DNA of 64,000 nt from assembly GCA_937926105.1 (NCBI GenBank), contig CALANS010000050.1, forward strand, positions 124,001 to 188,000. Reading direction: 5' to 3'. The translations under genes and the position numbers were made by a program. The first letter of the stretch is position 1, and the number at the start of each line of letters is the position of its first letter. This document shows positions 37,101-43,963 of this stretch, piece by piece. A model generated the notes under the pieces. That model did no database searches, had not been told where the DNA came from, and saw only the letters and a program-made list of their open reading frames with translations. Source of the DNA: an uncultured Actinomycetes bacterium. GTDB taxonomy: Bacteria; Actinomycetota; Actinomycetes; Mycobacteriales; Nakamurellaceae.

Positions 37101-39966
37101 CCGTGTATGTCGCCGACGTGCTGGTGGTGTTGCCCGCCTTGTCGACGGCGCGGCAGGTGACGGTCGCGGCGCCGGCGCTGCCCGTGCCGGCCGGGTCGCA
37201 GGACACCGTGGCCAGCCCCGACCCGGTATCGTCCGGGTGCGGCATGACGGCGGGCGGGGCCGAACCGACCAGCACCCTGCTCGGCTGCACCGAGACGGTC
37301 AGATCCGGTGATGTGGAATCGATCCCGCGGACGGGCAGGGTGAAGGACGCGCTGTTGCCGGCCTTGTCGGTGGCGGTGCAGGTGGGGCTCGCCGAGCCGT
37401 CCGCCACCAGGTTGATCGAGTACTGCCCATTGCCACCGGTCATGCCGGGACAACTGGTCATGGCCAGACCGCTGGGCTGGCAGGTGTAGGAGGCAGGCAC
37501 CGAACGACCGACAGTGATCGGGATGACGGTGCCCCCGGAACCGCCGCCGCCGCCGCTGCCACTGCCGTCGTTGTCGATCACGATCGGGCAGGTCCCGTCC
37601 ACGATGTCGATCTTTTCGGTGACCGGGCCCTTGCGGTACCACCCGTTGCTGCCGACCAGCGCGGTGGCGCCCGGCTCGACGGATTCAGTGGCGGTGGGCG
37701 GCGTGTTGTCGATCTTGACGGTGTCGGTGACGATGGCACTGTTGTTGCCCATGTTGTCGTTGGCGGCACACGAAACCCGGTACACGCCATCGGCTGTCAG
37801 GTCGAACGTGCGGCCGGTCACTTGATCGCTGCAGGCGAGCGTGCGAACCCCACTGCTGCCCGCGCCGCGGGCTGCCGGGTCGGCGGCGACCACGGTGCCG
37901 TGCACGGCCGAGGTGTACCACCCGTTTGCCCCGGTCGGCGTCGCCGGGGTGTTGGCCAGCGTGACGGTGGGGGCGGTGCTGTCGCCGAGCACCGTGATGG
38001 ACAGCGTGCGCGTGGTCGATTCACCGTGCGAGTTGGTCGCCGTCACCGTCACCGCCTGCACGCCCGCGGTGTAGAAGGTGTGCCCGGCGAACGATCCGTG
38101 CAGCACGGTGGGCGGATCCTGGTTGCCCACCTGGACGCACAGCCCGGTCACACCGGTCTCGGCCAACGGGTCGCTGTAGTAGCTCGGCGGGCACTGCCAG
38201 GGGAACGACCACGTGTAGGTCAGCGGCAGGCCACGCGGGTCGGTTCCGGTGGCGACGAAGCTGATCGGCGCTCCGGCGTCGACGGTGTCCTTGCCGGATG
38301 TCGGTCCGTAGCTGATGGAGTCGACGTTCGGGGTCACCTCGGTCTTGACGAACGAGATGGTGGCCTGCGTGCCGGTGGACAACGTCACCGGCAGCGCGCT
38401 GGTCACGCAGGACGCGGTGCCGGTGAGCAGCGGACAGACGGCGCCGGCGGCACTGTTCGCCTGCGGATCGCCGACCGGGCTGGTCAGGAACTTCGTGGTG
38501 CCGTCGGTGTCGGTGAACGGCATGGCCCAGCCCGTCATGCCCGACCAGGACAGGTACGGGAAGCGCAGCACCTGCGCCGTGCTCTGGACGGTGTCGGTAC
38601 CCAACTGGTAGGCCGTCGCGACCGTCCAGTTGTCCACCGTGGGCCGGATCTGCAGGGCGGCACCGTCCTGCACGTCCAGCAGGGACGTCGTGCTCTGCAC
38701 CGTCGACGTGGTCGAGCCCTTCGGCGTGACCGTGATGTGTTGATCGGCGTCGGCGGGAGCCACCGGGGCTCCGGTGGGAGGCACCTCGGGATCGGTCGCG
38801 GCGATGAACGTGCCAAACAGCGCGTTATAGCCGTCATTGGAACTCAGCTCTCCCGCGAGATCCAGTGGCGTACTGGTGTCCTCGGCCTTGATCAGGGCAT
38901 CGTGCAGTTGCACGGGCAACTGACGATTCTGCACGACCGTGATGATCTCCATCGCGCTGCCGATCACCGCCAGGATCACGATCCCGACGACGGAAGACAC
39001 CGCCACGGCGCTCTCGGCGGCCAACGCCGCGATCGCGAACGGAAAGATCGCCGACAGACCGCTCCAGCCCAGGTCGGCAGCCAACATGGCGCTGGCGGTG
39101 ATGGCGGTCGGCAATGCGGCGGCCACTGCGAACATGCCGACGGCCATAGCGGTGCCGGTGGCCCGCTTGACGAAGTCCGCCTGCTGGGCGGCCGACGTGC
39201 CGTAGATCGCGGCTCGCGCGTCGTACGCCCCCCAGGTCTCGAAGTCCTTGATGGTGGGGGTGGGTGGCGAGGCGCCGACCAGGCATTGGATGGTGCACGC
39301 CAGATAGCACTGCGACGAGCTGGCGCCGCTATATCCCGGCGAGGTGCCGGCGGCGAACGGCCCGGGCGGCTGGTAGGCGCAGTAGCCGCCGGTACCGCCG
39401 ATGTTCACCGGATCCTGGGTGAGGTAGGTCGACGCGGACAGCCCCGACCACTTGATGTACTCGTTGACCGCGTCTTGGGCCTGGGCAACCTTGATCGCCC
39501 GGACCTTGGTGGCGAACCAGTCGTAGGCCGCCTGCTCGTCGGCGCTGCGTTGGGTGGCCGGCAGGCTGATGATCTGGGTGAGGTCCAGCCATTCCTGCGC
39601 GCGCACCTCGTCGCGCGCCCAGGTCATCACCTGGGCGGCGTCGGTCGACGGTAGTTGGTGTTCGGCCAGCACCTGGCCGATGGCCGTCTGCTCCAGCCAC
39701 GCAGCCGCTGGAATGTAGGTGTTGCCGCCCGCATCCGTGATCACCGGTGCCGGAGCGCCGGTCGCCGCGGACGACGCGCTGGCCGGGATGGTGAGCATGG
39801 CCGCGATCACCGCGAGCACGGCCAGCGCTCCGGGCCACCGATGGTGACCGCGGCGGGAGCGGCGTGACGGGGGTCGCCGCTCCCGCCGGGCCGGATCGGG
39901 GTCGGCGGGTCGCCCGCCGTCGAGTGCCTGGTGCGCCGCCCCGATCCGGCCGAACCCTGCCGCCAT
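34054..39966 (-). CDS. Giant Ig-repeat surface protein with sortase-like tail
   Basis: A 1970-residue exported protein, start ATG 39966 behind GGAGGAGGT. A basic N-terminus precedes a signal helix (about residues 46-62). Residues about 268-342 hold several hydrophobic helices, unusual inside a surface protein. Next comes a PKD/HYR-like part with two NGWY modules and Cys pairs (about 560-1060). Seven Ig-like repeats of about 90 residues follow (about 1065-1742), each with a VQWQ-type Trp strand and YRAVF. A putative He_PIG domain (about 1744-1825), a Gly/Ser/Thr-rich stalk, LSYTG (about 1931), a hydrophobic helix and RRRRRGRH complete a cell-wall-sorting signal. It is probably an adhesin or cell-surface scaffold. 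No sortase is in the window. Confidence 0.88.
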   Translation of the reverse strand: MAAGFGRIGAAHQALDGGRPADPDPARRERRPPSRRSRRGHHRWPGALAVLAVIAAMLTIPASASSAATGAPAPVITDAGGNTYIPAAAWLEQTAIGQVLAEHQLPSTDAAQVMTWARDEVRAQEWLDLTQIISLPATQRSADEQAAYDWFATKVRAIKVAQAQDAVNEYIKWSGLSASTYLTQDPVNIGGTGGYCAYQPPGPFAAGTSPGYSGASSSQCYLACTIQCLVGASPPTPTIKDFETWGAYDARAAIYGTSAAQQADFVKRATGTAMAVGMFAVAAALPTAITASAMLAADLGWSGLSAIFPFAIAALAAESAVAVSSVVGIVILAVIGSAMEIITVVQNRQLPVQLHDALIKAEDTSTPLDLAGELSSNDGYNALFGTFIAATDPEVPPTGAPVAPADADQHITVTPKGSTTSTVQSTTSLLDVQDGAALQIRPTVDNWTVATAYQLGTDTVQSTAQVLRFPYLSWSGMTGWAMPFTDTDGTTKFLTSPVGDPQANSAAGAVCPLLTGTASCVTSALPVTLSTGTQATISFVKTEVTPNVDSISYGPTSGKDTVDAGAPISFVATGTDPRGLPLTYTWSFPWQCPPSYYSDPLAETGVTGLCVQVGNQDPPTVLHGSFAGHTFYTAGVQAVTVTATNSHGESTTRTLSITVLGDSTAPTVTLANTPATPTGANGWYTSAVHGTVVAADPAARGAGSSGVRTLACSDQVTGRTFDLTADGVYRVSCAANDNMGNNSAIVTDTVKIDNTPPTATESVEPGATALVGSNGWYRKGPVTEKIDIVDGTCPIVIDNDGSGSGGGGGSGGTVIPITVGRSVPASYTCQPSGLAMTSCPGMTGGNGQYSINLVADGSASPTCTATDKAGNSASFTLPVRGIDSTSPDLTVSVQPSRVLVGSAPPAVMPHPDDTGSGLATVSCDPAGTGSAGAATVTCRAVDKAGNTTSTSATYTVGYAVSGAVNPLAGDDSKIPVTVSLSDARGRLGDSAAAALAADCWVTVGLDGAAAPGTGCASYDTTQHAFTESVAIPSGSTGSHRLMIEARSGNTVIGDETIPLQLAADGTPQLPLPVILTSAPHDQTVPQGQTAAFAATALGTPNPTEQWQVSTDGGTSWSDISDASGTVLTLPSVATGMDGNQYRAVFGNDLGTVITPAATLTVGIPAGPPANLTITTSPTDQVAVLGGSATFTVASSPPPESLQWQQSTDGGVTWSTVTGSQATGAGPGGNTLTLSGATADMDGRRYRAELFSTGGTDEPAAITTAATLHLAAAPTVTRQPADETVGVGATASFSAAASGEPAPQANWQVSTDGGHSWRPVPGSPGSTTTLDIPAVTAALSGAEYEAVFHNASGTVASAPATLTVGQPSAGPSLRVTAAPQYQTAPIGTDATFSADATGTPVPTVQWQFQLAGTATWTPIDGAISTRLSVPRVGTDDPDLTGAWNADGTSYRAVFTAQDGSRQTATTDAATLEVATPPRVVLNPVDVTGAPGAFTAAASGVPAPSVQWQHRVGGTWTSITGATTGSLVPHDASGTAYRAVFSNPAGTAITTTATFTTGGDRPPVLMLSPQDQRVAAGSTATFTSLAGGSPAPTVQWQRSTDGTTWSDVPGATSSTFVTASLTAADDGTRYRAVFTSGGAAAISLPATLSVTGPDPIGPTVTTQPSSQQAEVGSDATFTAVAAGVPAPTVQWQTETDGSWADIPGATAATLVLHFVTAGMQGGSYRAVFSNGSGSVTSDVARLAVYQPLAVTTAALPGATAGAPYSAQLRASGGPEGARPWYLPAGSSLPPGLTLSPSGLLSGTPTVAGRFTFTVAVGDPAQATLTLVVAAAAPPTTTGGGTTTTGGATTTTSSGNATGSSPGATTGGTASQTAAPDSTTSPVTTTGSTGGGGSATGASSGSGRAGASTADHGVSGAATSASAGAVGPGGDRPGLSYTGVPAISDLLSAIGLVLLGGLFLLAGSRRRRRGRHA

Positions 39967-40199
39967 CGCAACCTCCTCCACCCGACTGCGTGCCACGCCG
40001 CAGGAGGGCCAGGGCGACGGTAACCAGCGACGGTGCCGCGGCACCACGGCAGAATGGCCCGGCCCAGCACCGGTAGAACCGGTGCATACTAGGGCAATTC
40101 CGGCTGCTAACCGCCGCGTGTTGGTGGCGCTGGGTAGCATCCCACTGATCACGCCGGCGGCGATCGTGCGACCGGCACCGACGCCTCGCGAGGAGATCG

Positions 40200-40661
40200 A
40201 TGGGCAATCTGACCTTCACCACCCGGCTTCAGGCGCGTGGGCCGGCGGCCGCGGTGGTGCTCAGCGACGAGCAGGTCGCCGTGATCGGCGAGGGTCCGAA
40301 GCGGTTCCCGGTGGCCACGATCATCAACGGCTACGCCTGGCGGGGCAGCGTGGCACGGATGGGCGGCGAGTTCCTGCTGGGGTTGCGCCGGGAGATCCGG
40401 GACGCGGCCGGGGTGCGGGTGGGCGACGAGGTGACGGTGACGATCGCCCTGGACACTGCCCCGCGGGAGGTCGATGTCCCCGATCCGTTGGCGGCGGCGT
40501 TGGACGCCGACCCCTCGGTGCGGGCCGCGTTCGACGCGCTGGCCTACACGCATCGCAAGGAGTTCGCCCGGTGGGTCGCCGAGGCCAAGCGAGCACAGAC
40601 GCGGGATCGGCGGGTGGCCCAGGCGGTGACGATGATCCGGGAGGGCAAGACTCGGTCCTGA
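40200..40661 (+). CDS. DUF1905 / YdeI-OmpD-associated protein
   Basis: A 153-residue protein. The N-terminal beta-barrel-like DUF1905 domain includes FPVATIINGYAWRGSVARMGGEFLLGLRREIR and the VRVGDEVTVTIALDTAPREVDVPD strand. The C-terminal YdeI/OmpD-associated motif is DALAYTHRKEFARWVAEAKRAQTRDRRVAQAVTMI. ATG 40200 follows AGGAG. Such proteins are often linked to bacteriocin or stress protection by homology only; the mechanism is unknown. A promoter-like GGTGCATACT lies at 40081-40090. Confidence 0.88.
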   Translation: MGNLTFTTRLQARGPAAAVVLSDEQVAVIGEGPKRFPVATIINGYAWRGSVARMGGEFLLGLRREIRDAAGVRVGDEVTVTIALDTAPREVDVPDPLAAALDADPSVRAAFDALAYTHRKEFARWVAEAKRAQTRDRRVAQAVTMIREGKTRS

Positions 40662-40708
40662 CGCCCACAAGCCCGTTGCGGTGTAGCGCACTTGACACAC
40701 CGCGCGAC

Positions 40709-41131
40709 ATGACGATGCCGCTGTCCGTCAGGTTTCCGCCCGGGGTGCTGGACCGCCTGCGCCGTCGCGCCCAGTCCATCCCCGGCTCGACTCCCTCGGG
40801 CCTGGCCATCCGACTGATGGAGGAAGGACTCCGACAGGCCGAGCACCCGGAGATCGTGTTCAAGGATAGGCCGACCGGACGGTGTGCCGCGCTGGCTTTC
40901 GGGCCCGACGTGTGGGAGGTCACGAAGGCACTTCACGAATTCGACGAGCGCGGGCCGGCCGCTGTCGGCGGCACGGCGGAACTCCTCGGGCTCACTGAAT
41001 CTGCGGTTCGGGTGGCGATTGCCTACTATGCCGACTACGCCGACGAAATTGACGCCGAGGTCGACGCGGCGAAGGCCGCATCCGAGGCCGCGGAACGGGC
41101 CTGGCTGAGCGAACAGCGGCTGCTGGCCTGA
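40709..41131 (+). CDS. Putative antitoxin (CopG/RHH-like N-terminus)
   Basis: A 140-residue protein. The start MTMPLSVRFPPGVLDRLRRRAQ has the strand-helix pattern of a ribbon-helix-helix DNA-binding domain, followed by a C-terminal helical region (HEFDERGPAAVGGTAELLGLTESAVRVAIAYYADYADEIDAEVD). It ends 25 bases before a DUF5615-like toxin gene, the usual antitoxin-toxin order. TTGACA occurs at 40692-40697. The antitoxin role is inference from layout. Confidence 0.7.
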   Translation: MTMPLSVRFPPGVLDRLRRRAQSIPGSTPSGLAIRLMEEGLRQAEHPEIVFKDRPTGRCAALAFGPDVWEVTKALHEFDERGPAAVGGTAELLGLTESAVRVAIAYYADYADEIDAEVDAAKAASEAAERAWLSEQRLLA

Positions 41132-41156
41132 GTCCCGCTGAGACGGATGGACCGCC

Positions 41157-41525
41157 GTGGCTGAGCGCCTGCTGCTCGACGAGATGCACTCGCCGGCCGT
41201 GGCCCCGGGCACTGGTGGAGCGCGGACGCGACGTCGTCGCCGTGGCGGCAGATCCGGTGCTGCGCGGCATGACCGACCAGGAGATCTACTCTCCTGGGCC
41301 GGCGAGCAGCATCGACGCATCGTCACCGAGAACGTGAAGGATTTTCGCCCGCTGCTGCTGGCTGCACTGGAACAGGGCCGATCGGCGACACCGTTGCTGT
41401 TGACCGGTCGAACGTTCCCGCGCTCCCGACGGGCCCCAGGAGCGTTGATCAGCGCCTTGGACGCCTGGTTCCGCGAAGATCACGCCGGGACGCCCGGGCA
41501 GTGTCTCCGGCCGGCCGATTCGTAG
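41157..41525 (+). pseudogene. DUF5615/PIN-like toxin gene with two compensating frameshifts
   Basis: The main frame begins AERLLLDEMHSPAV and ends with family-like RRIVTENVKDFRPLLLAALEQG and [25 protein letters not shown]. Between about 41205 and 41290 this frame reads Arg/Gly-rich nonsense (GARTRRRRRGGRSG). The expected residues appear instead in the +1 frame: ALVERGRDVVAVAADPVLRG, then MTDQEIYS. An extra CT at TACTCTCCTGG restores the frame. The product would keep the first acidic residues and the C-terminal half but lose the central helix/strand of the PIN-like fold, so it is likely inactive unless the indels are sequencing errors. Confidence 0.7.
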
Positions 41526-41637
41526 CCGCGGAGGAACGTCACGCCGTCGTCCCCGTCTGCTGGTGCACTCTCCTCCGTCGTCGGGCCATCGATCGGGCAT
41601 CCGGCACCCGGCACGGCTCGACTGGTTGAATACCCGC

Positions 41638-42378
41638 ATGACGGCACGGGTCGCGGTGATCACCGGCGCAAGCAGCGGCATCGGCAGGGCATCATCGCTG
41701 GTGCTGGCCGAGCAGGGCTTCCAGGTGGTGCTCGCTGCCCGGCGCGCCGACCGGCTGGCCGGCCTGCGGGACGAGATAGCCGCCCGCGGCGGCCAGGCGG
41801 TCGCGGTGCCGTGCGACGTACGCAACGAGCGGTCGGTGGTGGACCTGTTCGCCGCGGCACGCGAGGCCTACGGCCGGGTGGACGTGCTGTTCAACAACGC
41901 CGGGGTCATCAGCACCGGACGCCCGACGGACCAGATGGATCTGGACGACTGGAACGACGTGGTCGCCACCAACCTCACGGGGGCGTTCCTGTGCGCTCGA
42001 GAGGCCTTCCGCACCATGAAGTCCCAACGACCGCAGGGCGGCCGGATCATCAACAACGGATCCGTGTCGGCGCATGTTCCCCGGCCGGACTCGGCGGCGT
42101 ATACGGCTACCAAGCACGCGATCACCGGCCTGACCAGGTCGTTGTCGCTGGACGGGCGGCCCTATCACATCGCCTGCGGCCAGATCGATATCGGCAACGC
42201 TGTGGTGCGAACGCCCGCGCAGGAGCCGGTCGGATTCCTGACGTCTGTCGTCGAGCCGACGATGGATGTCGCCCAGGTGGCCGATGCGGTCGGCCACATG
42301 GCATCGCTGCCACTGGAGGCGAACATTCAGTTCATGACGATCATGGCCACCGCCATGCCGTACATCGGGCGCGGATGA
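41638..42378 (+). CDS. Short-chain dehydrogenase/reductase
   Basis: A 246-residue SDR. The cofactor motif is [17 protein letters not shown] (TGxxxGxG), followed by CDVRN, the NNAG motif [10 protein letters not shown] and the catalytic Ser in [10 protein letters not shown] with the YxxxK pair in AAYTATKHA. All catalytic residues are present. RRADR after strand 2 suggests NADP(H) preference. The substrate is unknown. It overlaps a small membrane-protein gene (ATGA). Confidence 0.93.
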   Translation: MTARVAVITGASSGIGRASSLVLAEQGFQVVLAARRADRLAGLRDEIAARGGQAVAVPCDVRNERSVVDLFAAAREAYGRVDVLFNNAGVISTGRPTDQMDLDDWNDVVATNLTGAFLCAREAFRTMKSQRPQGGRIINNGSVSAHVPRPDSAAYTATKHAITGLTRSLSLDGRPYHIACGQIDIGNAVVRTPAQEPVGFLTSVVEPTMDVAQVADAVGHMASLPLEANIQFMTIMATAMPYIGRG

Positions 42379-42653
42379 GCCCGGCCCCGCGGCGTGGTCC
42401 GCGCCGGAATCGCCGGCCGACGCCCACGATCCGCCCCGCGCAGATCCTGGCGATGCTGGTGGTGCTGGCGGTCTTCGTGGTCGGCGTGGTGGTCGCCGGT
42501 GTGCTGGGCGCGCTGCTGGTCGCGGTCCTCGCCGTGGGCGCCGGGATCTTGCTGGCGCTGCGCTGGAACGCCTTGGACGAGCGCGTTCGGGTGTTCCGGG
42601 CGCTCGTGGTGCTGATCTGCGTCGCGGTGGCGATATCGCTGTTGTACCGCTGA
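42375..42653 (+). CDS. Small two- or three-helix membrane protein
   Basis: A 92-residue protein with a basic N-terminus ([10 protein letters not shown]), then hydrophobic helices [39 protein letters not shown] and [16 protein letters not shown]. Its ATG overlaps the SDR stop. No family is recognised. The SDR and this gene are probably one transcript. Confidence 0.75.
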   Translation: MSPAPRRGPRRNRRPTPTIRPAQILAMLVVLAVFVVGVVVAGVLGALLVAVLAVGAGILLALRWNALDERVRVFRALVVLICVAVAISLLYR

Positions 42654-42673
42654 GGGCGCCCAGCCCCGGTGCC

Positions 42674-42719
42674 AGCGCCCCCGCTTCGACGACGGCGCTG
42701 ACGGCTGCCGGCGCCGGCA
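42674..42719. terminator. Possible bidirectional terminator between convergent genes
   Basis: This 100-base gap holds AGCGCC (42674-42679) with GGCGCT (42694-42699), and the perfect 14-bp palindrome TGCCGGCGCCGGCA (42706-42719). There is no T-tract, as is common in high-GC genomes. Confidence 0.35.
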
Positions 42720-42753
42720 TTCCGGTCCTCGGTGCCGGCCTCGACGCCCGGTC

Positions 42754-43803
42754 TCAGTCGGTCACGCGCTGCAGCACGGCGGCGGCGAAGGCGTCCGTGC
42801 CCTCGGACCCGCCGAGATCCGCCGTGGCGTGACCGTCCGCCAGCGCTTGCTGTAACGCGGCGAGCACCCGGCCCGCCGCCTGCTGCTCCCCCAGGTGTTC
42901 CAACATCATCGCGCCCGCCCAGATGGCGCCGGCCGGATTCGCCACGCTCCGCCCCGCCAACGGAGGCGCGCTGCCGTGGATTGGTTCGAACATCGCCGGT
43001 CCGGCGCCGGCACCCGCGGGCCCACCGATGTTTCCGGACGCCGCCAGCCCCAGGCTGCCTTGCAGCGCGGCACCCAGGTCGGTCAGGATGTCGCCGAACA
43101 GGTTGCTGGCCAGCACCACCCCGAACTGGCCCGGGTTCATCACCATTTCGTAGGCAGCGGCGTCGACCAGCATGGAGCGCCATGGCACGTCCGGGTAGCC
43201 GGCGGCGACGTCGGCCACCACGCCGTCCCAGAACACCATCGAGTGTCGCAGTGCGTTGGACTTGGTGATGCTGATCAGGTTCTGACCGCGGGATCGGGCC
43301 AGGTCGAAGGCGTAACGGGCCACCCGCTCGGTGCCGGATCGGGTGAACCGCGCGGTCTGCTCGGCGACATCGGCGGCTACCTGGCCGATGTCGCTGTACT
43401 CGCCCTCTGTGTTCTCCCGAACGAAAACCATGTCGACGTCCTCCGGCCGGCGGCGGCCGAGGGTGCCGGGCACCCCGTCGAGCCAGCGGATGGGCCGCAG
43501 GTTCACGTACAGCTCGAATTGCCGGCGAATAGCCAGCACCAGCCCCCATACCGGAATCGCGTCGGGCACCCGCGGGTCGCCGACGGCACCGAGGAAGATG
43601 GCGTCGTAGCGGCGCAGTGTGTCGAAGGCGTCGTCGGGCATCATGGCGCCCTCGCGCAGATAGCGCTCGGAGTTCCACGGCATCTCGTCCCAGCGCCAGT
43701 CGGAGGCCGCCGCCCCGAGCGCGGCCTGCAGCACCGGCACGGCCGCCCGCACAACCTCCGGCCCGATACCGTCACCCGGGATGACGGCAATGGCTCGACT
43801 CAT
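42754..43803 (-). CDS. Decarboxylating dehydrogenase (tartrate/D-malate/isopropylmalate type)
   Basis: A 349-residue beta-decarboxylating dehydrogenase. Seen are VIPGDGIGPEVV, RPIRWLDGVPG, FVRENTEGEYSDIG, MVDAAAYEMV-type metal/substrate residues (SMLVDAAAYEMVMNPGQFGVVLASNLFGDILTDLGA) and the cofactor region EPIHGSAPPLAGRSVANPAG. The RENTEGEY form and overall length favour the tartrate dehydrogenase/D-malate dehydrogenase branch over LeuB, but substrate choice cannot be settled here. The start ATG 43803 has AGGAG upstream. It stands alone and has an IclR-like operator in its promoter. Confidence 0.9.
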   Translation of the reverse strand: MSRAIAVIPGDGIGPEVVRAAVPVLQAALGAAASDWRWDEMPWNSERYLREGAMMPDDAFDTLRRYDAIFLGAVGDPRVPDAIPVWGLVLAIRRQFELYVNLRPIRWLDGVPGTLGRRRPEDVDMVFVRENTEGEYSDIGQVAADVAEQTARFTRSGTERVARYAFDLARSRGQNLISITKSNALRHSMVFWDGVVADVAAGYPDVPWRSMLVDAAAYEMVMNPGQFGVVLASNLFGDILTDLGAALQGSLGLAASGNIGGPAGAGAGPAMFEPIHGSAPPLAGRSVANPAGAIWAGAMMLEHLGEQQAAGRVLAALQQALADGHATADLGGSEGTDAFAAAVLQRVTD

Positions 43804-43829
43804 CAACGCACTCCTTGCTCCAGAGCCGT

Positions 43830-43844
43830 TTCCACATGGTGGAA
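43830..43844. promoter_or_regulatory. IclR-like operator TTCCAC-ATG-GTGGAA
   Basis: A perfect 6-bp dyad with a 3-base spacer, 27 bases upstream of the dehydrogenase start on its strand. It resembles operators bound by IclR-family regulators of carboxylate catabolism (general knowledge; the exact consensus was not checked). Its position overlaps the likely promoter, suggesting repression relieved by substrate. Confidence 0.5.
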
Positions 43845-43963
43845 TTGATCGGGTACCCGCGGCAAAGTGTCCGCCCAGCACGCGCATCCGCAAACAGGCT
43901 CGATCGTACCGACAGGGATTCCTGCGGCATCCCCGCGTCGACATTGACCCGGCGCGCGCCGGA

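Noticed and set aside
37822..39654. About 610-codon plus-strand open frame opposite the Ig-repeat gene
   Set aside because: Composition is Arg/Gly/His-rich with no recognisable fold. The minus strand has a strong ribosome site, a signal peptide and repeated domains.
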